NCBI RefSeq assembly: GCF_032397745.1
Contig: NZ_CP135921.1
Location: 2,604,001-2,668,000 of the forward strand
Length of the DNA: 64,000 nt
Source of the DNA: Bradyrhizobium prioriisuperbiae
GTDB lineage: Bacteria > Pseudomonadota > Alphaproteobacteria > Rhizobiales > Xanthobacteraceae
Direction of reading: 5' to 3'
Part shown: positions 53,724 through 62,703 of the stretch, piece after piece
Layout of the letters: each line of letters opens with the position of its first letter
How positions within the stretch are numbered: position 1 is the stretch's first letter
Made by a program: the position numbers and the translations under genes
Notes under the pieces: generated by a model
Told to the model about the DNA's origin: nothing
Database searches by the model: none
What the model saw: only the letters and a program-made list of their open reading frames with translations

Positions 53724-53791
53724 TGGGTGCGGAACAGGACTTGCCGTCGGTGGTGGTTTTTCGGATTTCTGAGCATTGCAGCCGGTCCGTC

Positions 53792-54625
53792 GTGGCCCGG
53801 TTTGGCGTGGCTGTGACGATTTTGGCCGTCTCCGTGACCTCGATCCTGGCCTGGACCGGGGCCGCCAGTGCGCAGGGGCGGCTCGATGCCCGCTACGAGG
53901 CTTCGCTGGCCGGAATTCCGGTCGGGAAAGGCACCTGGGCCATCGATATCGCCGACGACCAGTTCTCGGCCTCGGCCAATGGCGCTTCCACCGGCATCAT
54001 GAAGGCATTTGCCGGCGGCCATGGCACCGGCGCCTCCCAGGGCCGCATCGTCAATGGTCAGCTCGCGCCGTCGAATTATGCGGCCACGATCGCCTCCGAT
54101 AAGAAGTCCGAGACCATCCGGATCCTGTTGCTGGCCGGCAATATCAAGGACACCGTGATCGAGCCGTCACCGGAGCCGTCACCGGATCGCATTCCGGTGA
54201 CCGATGCACACCGGCGCGGCGTGATCGATCCGATGACCGGCTCGCTGGTGCGGGTGGCGGGCAGCGGCGAATTGCTGGGCCCCGACGCCTGCAAATCCAA
54301 CAACGCCATTTTCGATGGCCGGATGCGTTATGACCTGCGGCTGGACTACAAGCGGCTCGAAACCGTCAAGGTCAGGGGTTATCAGGGCCAGGTTGTGGTC
54401 TGCGCGATCTATTTCAAGCCGATCTCCGGATACATTCCGGAACGGGCCGCCCTCAAATATCTCGCGGCTCAGCGCGACATGGAGGTGTGGCTGGCGCCGA
54501 TCGCCGGCACGCGCGTGCTTGCACCCCTCAAGGTCATGGTGCCGACCCCGATCGGCATGGCCGCGCTGGAGGCGACCCAGTTCGTCTCGACGGCGGTGGT
54601 GCGCACCACGGCCAAGACGCAATAG
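53792..54625 (+). CDS. DUF3108 domain protein, exported
   Basis: The 277-residue protein has a signal peptide (GVAVTILAVSVTSILAWTGAASAQ) and a domain of the DUF3108 type. It has LDARYEASLAGIPVGKGTWAID, then FAGGHGTGASQGRIVNGQLAPSNYA and a later FDGRMRYDLRLDYK. This fold is beta-rich and periplasmic in relatives, and its function is not known. The frame is open back to 53684, but that part overlaps the second hairpin of repeat copy C. GTG 53792 is therefore used as start, with moderate certainty. Confidence 0.85.
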   Translation: MARFGVAVTILAVSVTSILAWTGAASAQGRLDARYEASLAGIPVGKGTWAIDIADDQFSASANGASTGIMKAFAGGHGTGASQGRIVNGQLAPSNYAATIASDKKSETIRILLLAGNIKDTVIEPSPEPSPDRIPVTDAHRRGVIDPMTGSLVRVAGSGELLGPDACKSNNAIFDGRMRYDLRLDYKRLETVKVRGYQGQVVVCAIYFKPISGYIPERAALKYLAAQRDMEVWLAPIAGTRVLAPLKVMVPTPIGMAALEATQFVSTAVVRTTAKTQ

Positions 54626-55029
54626 AGACGCAACAGGAACCCTATAAAAGATCCGATAGAACGGCGGCCGCGGCGGCAGGGCCGTGCAGAGAGCCGCCGA
54701 GGAACGATCAGCAAGGTGCAAGGAATCCTGTTGACTCTTGTCACGAAGGCGCGGCGCCCAGCAATTAACAATTGCGTAGAATTCCGCGTGCAGCTGAAAG
54801 GTGATGGACTTGATGTAGTGCCGAGTCGTCGGCGCGAGCGACGACATCTTGACGAGTCTTCCGTGTTCTCAACGCGAGTCAGCGATTCGGACGTGGTTCG
54901 TTCCGGACTCGTTCCCAACCTTAAGTTCAGCTTCGCTGGGCGTCACATTGTGAGACAACCCATTCCCGTGACTAACGTTTTCCAGACGTTTTAGATCGGG
55001 GTCACACCAAGCCGAGAATCGCTGCACGC
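54626..55029. other. Intergenic region upstream of the SUV3-like helicase
   Basis: About 400 bases without a convincing gene. It contains a small inverted repeat GTCGTCG / CGACGAC at 54825-54845 with a seven-base loop. The helicase promoter should be here, but no clear -35/-10 pair stands out. Confidence 0.5.
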
Positions 55030-58000
55030 ATGCCTTTGTCGTCCAGGTCTTTGTCGTCGATGTCGTCATCTCTGCCGTCGCTTGCGAACGGGCGCGCTCC
55101 CGGCGCCGGTGTCACCGCTGTCCTCGGCCCCACCAATACCGGCAAGACCCATCTTGCGATCGAGCGGATGCTTGCGCATTCCTCCGGCATCATCGGCTTG
55201 CCGCTGCGCCTTTTGGCGCGCGAGGTCTATAACAAGATCGTCGCCCGGGTCGGTCCCGCCGACGTCGCGCTGATCACCGGCGAGGAGAAGATCAAGCCGC
55301 CCAAAGCGCGGTTCTGGGTTTCGACCGTGGAGGCGATGCCGCGCGACCTCGACGTGTCGTTTCTCGCCGTCGACGAAATCCAGATCGCCGCCGATCTCGA
55401 GCGCGGCCATGTGTTCACCGACCGGATCCTCAATCGCCGCGGCCGTGACGAGACGTTGCTGCTGGGCGCGGCCACCATGCGCCCGATCATCGAGCGGCTG
55501 TTGCCGGCCGCCAACATCGTTACGCGGCCCCGGCTGTCGCAGCTGATGTTTTCCGGCGATCGCAAGATCACCCGGCAGCCGCGGCGCACGGCCATCGTGG
55601 CGTTTTCCGCCGACGAGGTTTATGCGATCGCCGAATTGATCCGCCGCCAGCACGGCGGTGCCGCGGTGGTGCTGGGATCGCTGTCGCCGCGCACGCGCAA
55701 TGCCCAGGTCGATCTGTTTCAGTCGGGCGATGTCGATTATCTGGTCGCCACCGACGCCATCGGCATGGGGCTCAATCTCGATGTCGACCACGTCGCGTTT
55801 GCCTCCGACCGCAAATACGACGGCTATCAATTCCGCCGGCTGACGCCGTCGGAATTCGCCCAGATCGCCGGCCGCGCCGGCCGTGCCACCCGCGACGGCA
55901 CCTTCGGCACCACCGGCCGCTGCGAGCCGTTCGAACCCGAATTGGTCGACGCGCTGCAGAATCATGCCTTCGACAGCGTCAAGGTGCTGCAGTGGCGCAA
56001 TGCGAAGCTGGACTTCTCGTCACTCGCCGCGTTGCAGGTGTCACTGGCGCAAACGCCGTCACACGAGGCGCTGACCCGCGCGCCGGTCGCCGAGGATCTG
56101 CGTGTGCTGGATCATGCCTCGCGCGACGGCGATGTCCGCGACATGGCGCAGGGCGCGGCCGCCATCGAGCGGCTGTGGGAAGCCTGCCAGATTCCGGATT
56201 ATCGCAGGGTTGCGCCCGCGGCCCATGCCGAGCTTGTCACGACCCTGTATGGGTTCCTGATGCAGAAAGGGCGGATACCGGACGACTGGTTCGCCGCGCA
56301 AATCGCCCCGACCGACCGGACCGACGGCGATATCGACACATTATCCGGCCGTATCGCCCAGATCAGGACCTGGACATTTGCGGCAAATCGCCCCGATTGG
56401 CTGGCCGATCCGGAACATTGGCAGGAAATTTCGCGTTCGGTCGAAGATAAATTGTCAGATGCACTGCATGAACGGCTAACTGAGCGTTTCGTTGACCGCC
56501 GGACCAGTGTATTGATGCGCCGCTTGCGGGAAAACACGATGCTGAATACTGAAATTGGAAAGACCGGCGAAGTCGTTGTTGAGGGCCATGTCATTGGCCG
56601 CCTCGACGGGTTCATGTTTGCGCCGGATGCCGCCGAGGCGGGCTCCGAAGCCAAGGCTTTACAAGCCGCGGCCCTGAAGGCTCTGGCCGGCGAAATCGAT
56701 GCACGCGCGGAAAAACTGTCGAAGGCGCCGGACGATCAGTTCGTGCTGGCGTCCGACGGCACGCTGCGCTGGACCGGCGACGCGGTGGCCAAGATCGTCG
56801 CCGCCGACGATGTGCTGCATCCGCGCCTTCGCATCATCGCCGACGATCGCCTGACCGGAGCGCCGCGCGATGCGGTGCAGGCCCGGCTCGATCTCTGGCT
56901 CAAGACCCACATCGAAAAGCTGCTCGGGCCGCTGTTCGAAGTCTCGAAGGCGGAAGACGTCACCGGCATCGCCCGCGGCATCGCATTCCAGCTGGTCGAG
57001 TCGCTCGGCGTGCTGGAGCGCCAGAAGATCGCGACCGAGATGAAAGATCTCGATCAGCCCTCGCGCGCGACGCTGCGCAAGTATGGCGTGCGTTTCGGCG
57101 CCTATCACATCTACATCCCCTCGCTGCTGAAGCCCGCCGCGCGCGGCATCGCCTCGCTGCTGTGGGCGCAGAAACTGGACAATGTGGATGCATCCGCGCT
57201 GTCCGGCGCGCAGCATCTGGCGTCCAGCGGACGCACCTCGTTTCCGGTCGACAAGGCGCTCAGCCGCGATGCCTATCGTGTGCTCGGCTATCGCCAGTGC
57301 GGCGAGCGCGCCGTGCGCGTCGACATCCTGGAGCGGTTGGCCGATCTGATTCGCCCCGCGCTGGCCTGGCGCGAGAACTCGCCGGGCGTAAAGCCGGGCG
57401 GCGCTTTCGATGGCCGCGGCTTCACCGTGACCCAGGCGATGACATCGCTGACCGGCTCGGCCGGCGAAGACTTTGCGTCGGTCCTGCGCGCGCTCGGCTA
57501 TCGCATGGAAAAGCGACCGCCGTTGCCACCGGCGCCCGAAAAGCCCGTGGTCGCTGCTGCTGAGGATGCGGCCGCCCCGGTCGCGGACGATACAGCCGTT
57601 GTCGATGCCGGCTCTGGTGAGACTGTGGCAATCGATGCGGGCGAGACACCTGAGACAGAAACAGTCGAGGCCGTCGCAAGCGTCGCGGCGGAGCCGGAAG
57701 CCCCGGTGGCTGAAGCCGCCGCTGATGCGGTTGCGCCCGAAGCCGTTGCAACTGAAGAAGCTGTCGCATCTGAAGAGGCCGCCGCACCCGAAGCCATCGC
57801 CGATGGTGCATCTTCAGCTGGGGCGCTGGTCAATCCGTTCGAGAGCGCACCTGCCGTCGTCGAAACCGCTGGCGATACGCCGGTGGAGTCGCAGTCTGCG
57901 GAGCCCGCGGCCGACGTCACCGCCGAGCCTGCAATTGCCGAAGCTGCAGGCACCGAGCCGGCAGCCACCGAGGCTGCAGAAGCGCCGGCGGCAGAGGCCG

Positions 58001-58521
58001 TTGCCGCCGAGCCCGAACTGATCGAAGTCTGGCGTCCGGGTGGACGCTCGGAAGAACGGCGTCCGCGCCACGACCGCAATCAGCATCGCCGCCATCAACC
58101 TCAGGCAGCGGCCGGTGCGCCGGCTGGCGAGGGCGAGGCGCGGGAGCGTCCGGGGCGTGGCGATGGCCGGGGCCGGCGCGATCGCCGCGACGAATTCCGC
58201 AAGCTTCGCGCCGACGGACCTCGTCCTGATGCACCCCGTCCGGAGGGAGCGCCCGCCGCTGCCACGGATGGCGCCCAAGGCCGCCCGCCACGCGACAATG
58301 ATCATCGCAAGCAGCGCGGACGGCCACCCGAAGGCTTCAAGGGCAAGTTCAGGGGCGGACAGCAGGGCCGCAATGACAGCCGCCCGGGGAACAACGGGCC
58401 GCGTCACGGACAAGGCAATCCGCCGCCGCGTGAGCGCGAGCGGCCGATCGACCCCAATTCGCCGTTTGCCAAACTGGCTGCCCTGAAGGAGCAGCTCACG
58501 GCGGCGCGCAAGGACGGTTAA
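55030..58521 (+). CDS. SUV3-like DExH RNA helicase with long disordered C-terminal extension
   Basis: The 1163-residue protein resembles the mitochondrial RNA helicase SUV3. It has Walker A GPTNTGKTHLAIERM at residues 33-47, SGIIGLPLRLLAREVY, the DEIQ box in FLAVDEIQIAADLERGH and a second RecA-like domain with VATDAIGMGLNLDVDHVAF. Motif VI is FAQIAGRAGRATRDG. A large middle part follows (about 330-860). From about residue 860 it becomes Ala/Glu/Pro/Val-rich, then Arg/Gly/Gln-rich (GEAREDR-like and RPGNNGPRHG), probably disordered and RNA-binding. In mitochondria SUV3 works with PNPase in RNA decay. The bacterial role is less clear. Confidence 0.92.
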   Translation: MPLSSRSLSSMSSSLPSLANGRAPGAGVTAVLGPTNTGKTHLAIERMLAHSSGIIGLPLRLLAREVYNKIVARVGPADVALITGEEKIKPPKARFWVSTVEAMPRDLDVSFLAVDEIQIAADLERGHVFTDRILNRRGRDETLLLGAATMRPIIERLLPAANIVTRPRLSQLMFSGDRKITRQPRRTAIVAFSADEVYAIAELIRRQHGGAAVVLGSLSPRTRNAQVDLFQSGDVDYLVATDAIGMGLNLDVDHVAFASDRKYDGYQFRRLTPSEFAQIAGRAGRATRDGTFGTTGRCEPFEPELVDALQNHAFDSVKVLQWRNAKLDFSSLAALQVSLAQTPSHEALTRAPVAEDLRVLDHASRDGDVRDMAQGAAAIERLWEACQIPDYRRVAPAAHAELVTTLYGFLMQKGRIPDDWFAAQIAPTDRTDGDIDTLSGRIAQIRTWTFAANRPDWLADPEHWQEISRSVEDKLSDALHERLTERFVDRRTSVLMRRLRENTMLNTEIGKTGEVVVEGHVIGRLDGFMFAPDAAEAGSEAKALQAAALKALAGEIDARAEKLSKAPDDQFVLASDGTLRWTGDAVAKIVAADDVLHPRLRIIADDRLTGAPRDAVQARLDLWLKTHIEKLLGPLFEVSKAEDVTGIARGIAFQLVESLGVLERQKIATEMKDLDQPSRATLRKYGVRFGAYHIYIPSLLKPAARGIASLLWAQKLDNVDASALSGAQHLASSGRTSFPVDKALSRDAYRVLGYRQCGERAVRVDILERLADLIRPALAWRENSPGVKPGGAFDGRGFTVTQAMTSLTGSAGEDFASVLRALGYRMEKRPPLPPAPEKPVVAAAEDAAAPVADDTAVVDAGSGETVAIDAGETPETETVEAVASVAAEPEAPVAEAAADAVAPEAVATEEAVASEEAAAPEAIADGASSAGALVNPFESAPAVVETAGDTPVESQSAEPAADVTAEPAIAEAAGTEPAATEAAEAPAAEAVAAEPELIEVWRPGGRSEERRPRHDRNQHRRHQPQAAAGAPAGEGEARERPGRGDGRGRRDRRDEFRKLRADGPRPDAPRPEGAPAAATDGAQGRPPRDNDHRKQRGRPPEGFKGKFRGGQQGRNDSRPGNNGPRHGQGNPPPRERERPIDPNSPFAKLAALKEQLTAARKDG

Positions 58522-58523
58522 AC

Positions 58524-58690
58524 CTAGTGTGGCGTTTCCGAAATTCCCCTCACATCGCGGCGATCTCATCGAGGGAATTTCGGAAACATAAGCCACACTA
58601 GAATCTAAAGTTTTCGAGTGTCCTGATCGAATCCGAAGTTCGCTCCGAAAGTGCGGTTGAGTGATGCGAACTTCGGATTCGGGACACTGG
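58524..58690 (+). repeat. Dual-hairpin element, copy D
   Basis: It begins two bases after the helicase stop. Hairpin 1 (58524-58601) has outer CTAGTGTGGC, inner GTTTCCGAAATTCCC and an ATAA bulge. The spacer is AATCTAAAGTTTT. Hairpin 2 (58615-58690) has outer CGAGTGTCC, a TGAT bulge and inner CGAATCCGAAGTTCGC. It ends 23 bases before the GTG of the S4-domain gene. Confidence 0.95.
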
Positions 58691-58713
58691 CACACAGAGG
58701 ACGACAGCGCCGC

Positions 58714-59022
58714 GTGGAGCGCCAGCGCATCGACAAATGGCTGTGGCATGCGCGGGTGGTGAAAACCCGCAGCGACGCGGCGTCGCTGGTAGCGAGCGGT
58801 CACGTTCGTCTCAATGGTGTGCGCGAGACGTCGCCTGGACATGGGGTCAAGCCGGGAGACGTGCTGACGGTGGCGCTCGACCGCACCGTTCGCATCCTCA
58901 AGGTCACGGGATTTGCCGAGCGGCGGGGTGATGCGTCGTCGGCCCGCGCGCTTTATACCGATTTGCAGAAGCCGGATCCGCAGAACGCGGAGAGTTCGGA
59001 CCCGCAGGATACCGGCCCATAA
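58714..59022 (+). CDS. S4 RNA-binding domain protein (Hsp15-like)
   Basis: The 102-residue protein has one S4 domain: QRIDKWLWHARVVKTRSDAASLVASGHVRLNG, then VKPGDVLTVAL. Hsp15 binds stalled 50S subunits carrying peptidyl-tRNA and helps recycle them. The C-terminal 25 residues are polar and poorly conserved. GTG 58714 is chosen because the frame further upstream (from 58651) runs through hairpin 2 of repeat copy D. A modest GAGG lies about 13 bases before it. It follows the SUV3-like helicase gene in the same direction, and the two probably share a transcript. Confidence 0.9.
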   Translation: MERQRIDKWLWHARVVKTRSDAASLVASGHVRLNGVRETSPGHGVKPGDVLTVALDRTVRILKVTGFAERRGDASSARALYTDLQKPDPQNAESSDPQDTGP

Positions 59023-59148
59023 AAGGTCGCCCCGGTAATAAGTTGCTTGGGTTGTCCGGGGGGTGACTGCTATGCAGTGCTTCCCTTGCGGCAGCGGGCG
59101 TCCTGCGCTACGCCATCGCAAGATATCTGACCCGTTCCGGAGCCTTGG

Positions 59149-59487
59149 ATGACTTACGTCGTCACCGATAATTGCATCAAATGTAAGTACACGGATTGCG
59201 TCGAGGTATGCCCCGTCGATTGTTTCTACGAGGGCGAGAACATGCTGGTGATCCATCCGGACGAATGTATCGATTGCGGGGTTTGCGAACCGGAATGCCC
59301 GGCGGATGCGATCAAGCCGGATACCGAGCCGAATCTGGAAAAATGGCTTGAGGTGAACTCCAGCTATGCCAAGAGCTGGCCGAACATCACCCAGAAGAAA
59401 GACCAGCTTGCCGAAGCCGAAGAGTTTGACGGCCAGGAAGGCAAATTCGAGAAATTTTTCTCTACGAAACCAGGCAGCGGCGACTGA
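59149..59487 (+). CDS. fdxA: Ferredoxin FdxA (3Fe-4S and 4Fe-4S type)
   Basis: The 112-residue ferredoxin has the seven-iron layout. The N-terminal [17 protein letters not shown] is followed by [18 protein letters not shown], giving one 3Fe-4S and one 4Fe-4S cluster. The C-terminal [21 protein letters not shown] extension is typical of FdxA. It transfers electrons at low potential; its physiological partner in these bacteria is not firmly known. The carD gene follows in the same direction with a 274-base gap, the usual order in this group. Confidence 0.96.
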   Translation: MTYVVTDNCIKCKYTDCVEVCPVDCFYEGENMLVIHPDECIDCGVCEPECPADAIKPDTEPNLEKWLEVNSSYAKSWPNITQKKDQLAEAEEFDGQEGKFEKFFSTKPGSGD

Positions 59488-59630
59488 TTATTACTGGTCG
59501 CCGGCGGAGTTAACCGGGCTCTGCCGCGATGATCCCGCCTAACGCGGCGGAATGATTCAACTTTTAACCCTACTTAATGAATGTGGCCTCATCCGCCACA
59601 ATTGTTGCGTTGCACACCGGTCATAAATCA

Positions 59631-59658
59631 TTGATTTTTGCGGGAAATGTGCTATTAT
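59631..59658 (+). promoter_or_regulatory. Candidate sigma-70 promoter of carD
   Basis: TTGATT and TATTAT are separated by 16 bases in a locally AT-rich stretch. This would give a leader of about 95 bases before the GTG at 59762. The leader contains a weak hairpin around GGGGTTTCCCC (59711). Confidence 0.5.
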
Positions 59659-59761
59659 AGCCACATTCGAGAAGCAGGACCCCGTGTCGGCTGCGTGTAT
59701 GGCTACGCTGGGGTTTCCCCATAACCATTGAACAGGGGCGTGGCGGTTCCACGCGCAAGTT

Positions 59762-60796
59762 GTGGCCCACAAAACGCGTAACCAGAGTACCTCGAAAGCT
59801 GCGAAGAAACCCTCCGCAGCTGCCCGTAGCACTGCCAAAAACAGCTCTACCAAGAGTGGTGTCAAAACCAGCCGTGTCAAAACCCCTGCCAAAGCTTCAG
59901 CGAAGAAAGATTCACGGGTAGCGGCCTCAAAATCGACTGCCCACAAGGCGACAGTAAAGCCTGCGCCTGCAAAGTCCTCCAAAAATACAAGAAGTGAAAT
60001 GCAAAAAACCTCTGCCAAGACCGTCAAGGCCGCTGTTTCGAAGGCACCTGCTCCTGCTCCGAAGGCTGCTGCCCCGAAAGCTCCGGCGCCGAAGGCTGCC
60101 GTTGTGACCAAGCCGCCGGTTGCTGCCGCCGCTGTGGCGAAGCCGCCGGCCAAGCCTGTGGCCGCCCAGCCGCGCGTCGAGGAGCCGAAGAAGCCGCTGA
60201 CCCAGCGTCAGGGCTTCAAGACCAACGAGTTCGTGGTCTATCCGGCCCATGGTGTTGGCCAGATCCTCTCCATCGAGGAGCAGGAGATCGCGGGCGCCAA
60301 GCTCGAGCTGTTCGTGATCAATTTCATCAAGGACAAGATGACGCTCCGGGTGCCGACCGCGAAGGTCGCGCAGGTCGGCATGCGCAAGCTGTCCGAGCCG
60401 GCGCTGGTCAAGAAGGCGCTGGAAACCCTCAAGGGCCGAGCCCGCATCAAGCGCACCATGTGGTCGCGCCGCGCGCAGGAATACGAAGCGAAGATCAATT
60501 CGGGCGATATCGTCGCGATCGCCGAGGTGGTGCGCGATCTCTACCGCTCCGAGTCGCAGCCCGAGCAGTCCTACAGCGAACGCCAGCTCTATGAAGCGGC
60601 GCTGGATCGGCTGTCGCGCGAAATCGCCGTGGTCCAGCATGTGACCGAGACCGAGGCGGTGAAGGAAATCGAAGCGTCGCTCGCCAAGAGCCCGCGCCGT
60701 GGCGCCGTCAAGGCCGAGGCGGATGCGGAAGGCGACACTGACGCGGATGATGCCGACGGCGAGGATTCCGTCGCTGCCGAGGACGAAGCCGCGTAA
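59762..60796 (+). CDS. CarD family transcription regulator with histone-H1-like N-terminal tail
   Basis: CarD/CdnL proteins bind the RNA polymerase beta subunit and stabilise open promoter complexes, especially at rRNA promoters. The CarD domain begins near residue 148 with QRQGFKTNEFVVYPAHGVGQI and includes LELFVINFIKDKMTLRVPTAKV and RRAQEYEAKINSGD. Before it lies a tail of about 145 residues composed almost only of Ala, Lys, Pro, Ser, Thr and Val (for example PKAAAPKAPAPKAAVV), like histone H1 C-tails. The end is acidic. The start is GTG 59762; an internal ATG at 60000 could make a shorter form. Confidence 0.93.
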   Translation: MAHKTRNQSTSKAAKKPSAAARSTAKNSSTKSGVKTSRVKTPAKASAKKDSRVAASKSTAHKATVKPAPAKSSKNTRSEMQKTSAKTVKAAVSKAPAPAPKAAAPKAPAPKAAVVTKPPVAAAAVAKPPAKPVAAQPRVEEPKKPLTQRQGFKTNEFVVYPAHGVGQILSIEEQEIAGAKLELFVINFIKDKMTLRVPTAKVAQVGMRKLSEPALVKKALETLKGRARIKRTMWSRRAQEYEAKINSGDIVAIAEVVRDLYRSESQPEQSYSERQLYEAALDRLSREIAVVQHVTETEAVKEIEASLAKSPRRGAVKAEADAEGDTDADDADGEDSVAAEDEAA

Positions 60797-60821
60797 TCAC
60801 GCGCTGCCAAGTTCAGAGATC

Positions 60822-60852
60822 AAAAGCCCGGCGGTGACGCCGGGCTTTTTTT
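60822..60852 (+). terminator. Rho-independent terminator after carD
   Basis: AAAAGCCCGGCG, a short loop and CGCCGGGC lead into a run of seven T. This is a strong terminator 25 bases after the stop. Confidence 0.92.
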
Positions 60853-60889
60853 GTCGGTGATCTTTTTAAGCCGCGCTTTCCGTCATTCA

Positions 60890-60994
60890 TCCTCATGGTG
60901 AGGAGGCGCTCTTGCGCCGTCTCGAACCATGTGGCCCGAACGTCCCGGCCTCATCCTTCGAGACGCCCGCTCTGCGGGCTCCTCAGGATGAGGG
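60890..60994. repeat. Bipartite palindromic repeat, CTCCTCAT family, copy 3
   Basis: About 105 bases from CCTCATGGTGAGGAG to CTCAGGATGAGG with GGCGCTCTTGCGCC and GCCCGCTCTGCGGGC hairpins and inverted GTCTCGAA blocks. It lies between the convergent carD and M48 genes. Confidence 0.85.
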
Positions 60995-61025
60995 ATAAAG
61001 TCGGGTGTGAGGCAATAGAATAGGA

Positions 61026-62525
61026 TCAATCCACCACGATCTTGACCCGGTCGCGGGCCTTGATGGTGTCCTTGGCGTCGAGGCCGTTGATGACCCGGAA
61101 GCGCTCGGTCTGGTGGTCGACACCGGCCATGCGATGCGACAGTGACTCGACCGTGTCGCCGGGCTGTACGTTGATCACCTTGATCCGCAGCGGCCGCGCC
61201 TCCTGCACCTCCGCCAGCGACAGGCGGCGGAACGAGTTGACGGTGTCACGGAAGCTGCGGTCGTTTTCATTGGTGCGCTGCCGGGCGGCGAAAATGAAGC
61301 GATAGACGTCGCTGCCGAAGCGCAAAGCATAGACCCGGAATTGCCATTGGTCGCCGCGCGCGACCGCCGTCGCGGCCGGGAAGCCGTTGACGGTGAGATC
61401 CTCCGTCGATGCCTTGTCGACGTTCTCCATCCAGCCGGAATTGAGGTATTCGCTGAGCGTCTGTTCGGACGGCACGCGCACCACGTCGAAGCGCATCGCC
61501 TGGCTGCCGCCTTCGCGCACGCCGACCACCGCCTGTGCCGTGTTTTCCAGCGTGAAACCGTCCGGCGACGTAAAGGTGAAGCCGAGTTTCGGATGCAGGA
61601 AACGACGGCCGCGGACAAAGCCTTCGCTCGGATCCTCGCCATAAACGATGTTGTCGATGGCGGCGAGATAGTCGTCGCGATCGCGATCGCCGGATTGCGG
61701 CGCTGAGTACTGCCGCGCATTGGCCTGCGCATTCTGGACGCGTTCCGGCGTTGCCGGATGCGACGACAGGAAATCCTGTGACCGCGGATCGATGCTGGAG
61801 CGTGGCGCCTTCAGCGCGGCGTTGCGCTCCATGGCGCTGAGGAAACGGGCGGCGCCATACGGATCGAAATGCGCGCGGGCGGAAATGCCGACGCCGATGC
61901 CATCGGCCTCGAATTCCTGGGCGCGCGAGAAACTCGCCATGGTGAGTTTGGACTTCGCCAGCGCCAGTGCGGTGAGGCCGGGATCGTCGCTCATGTCCTG
62001 CACGACGCGGGTGACGAGAGCGGCCTGCCGGGCCTGGTCTTCACGGATTGCCGCGTGCTTCGCCAGCACGTGCGCCATTTCATGCGACAGCACCGAGGAC
62101 AGCTCGGAGGTATCGCTTGCCAGCGCAATCAGGCCGCGCGTCACATAAAGCTGTCCGGTCGGCAGCGCGAAGGCGTTGACCGCGCCGGAGTTCAGGATGG
62201 TGACCTTGTAGGACAGGTCCGGGCGCTCGGATGCCGCGACCAGTCGATCGACGGTCTTGGTGATCAGGGCTCCAAGCTTCGGATCGTCATAGGGCCCGCC
62301 ATAGGCGGCCAGGATGCGCTCGTGTTCACGCTCGGCCGCCGGCGTCTGAACCACGGGTTTGGGAAATTTAGCTGTGCTGGAAACCGTCGGCGCCGCCGTC
62401 TGGAAACGAGTCGCATCGCCGCACCCGCCGAGCCCGAGCACAGCGGCCAGCACAACAGGCGCCGCAAATGCGCGGCCCGATCTCCTGTGCTGGGCATGCC
62501 CAAGTTCTCGACCTACCGTCGTCAC
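61026..62525 (-). CDS. M48 family metalloprotease, lipoprotein, with C-terminal LysM-like domain
   Basis: The 499-residue protein has a lipobox (VLGLGGC) so is probably anchored in the outer or inner membrane facing the periplasm. The zinc site HEMAH is in SSVLSHEMAHVLAKHAA near residue 146, and the downstream Glu ligand is in SRAQEFEADGIGV. The C-terminus (VINVQPGDTVESLSHRM to DRVKIVVD) is LysM-like and would bind peptidoglycan. Related BepA/LoiP proteases monitor outer-membrane protein assembly. GTG 62525 is the start used; an 18-base tandem repeat lies just upstream. Confidence 0.92.
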   Translation of the reverse strand: MTTVGRELGHAQHRRSGRAFAAPVVLAAVLGLGGCGDATRFQTAAPTVSSTAKFPKPVVQTPAAEREHERILAAYGGPYDDPKLGALITKTVDRLVAASERPDLSYKVTILNSGAVNAFALPTGQLYVTRGLIALASDTSELSSVLSHEMAHVLAKHAAIREDQARQAALVTRVVQDMSDDPGLTALALAKSKLTMASFSRAQEFEADGIGVGISARAHFDPYGAARFLSAMERNAALKAPRSSIDPRSQDFLSSHPATPERVQNAQANARQYSAPQSGDRDRDDYLAAIDNIVYGEDPSEGFVRGRRFLHPKLGFTFTSPDGFTLENTAQAVVGVREGGSQAMRFDVVRVPSEQTLSEYLNSGWMENVDKASTEDLTVNGFPAATAVARGDQWQFRVYALRFGSDVYRFIFAARQRTNENDRSFRDTVNSFRRLSLAEVQEARPLRIKVINVQPGDTVESLSHRMAGVDHQTERFRVINGLDAKDTIKARDRVKIVVD

Positions 62526-62536
62526 GTTTCGACTGT

Positions 62537-62608
62537 CCTACCCAAACAGAATTGCCTACCCAAACAGATTTGCCTACCCAAGCAGAATTGCCTGCCCACC
62601 CAAAATTG
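62537..62608. repeat. Tandem repeat, four units of 18 bases
   Basis: Four adjacent units match CCTACCCAAACAGAATTG (62537, 62555, 62573, 62591). Units 2 and 3 differ from unit 1 at one position each and unit 4 is more diverged. It lies 12 bases upstream of the M48 gene start. The unit length is a multiple of three, and open frames cross it, but none looks like a real gene. Confidence 0.95.
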
Positions 62609-62703
62609 TTGCGTATGCCACGCGGTACGCGACCCCAAAACTGAATTCACCAAACGATGAATCCAAACCGCGCTTTCGAGAGACTGCCGGCACCATCACG
62701 CGG

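Noticed and set aside
59038..59148. Small RNA or riboswitch before fdxA
   Set aside because: The 126-base gap has GGTTGTCCGGGG-like text but no stable or recognisable conserved structure, so I could not support a call.
62537..62608. CRISPR array
   Set aside because: The 18-base units are directly adjacent with no unique spacers, and there is no cas gene in the window.
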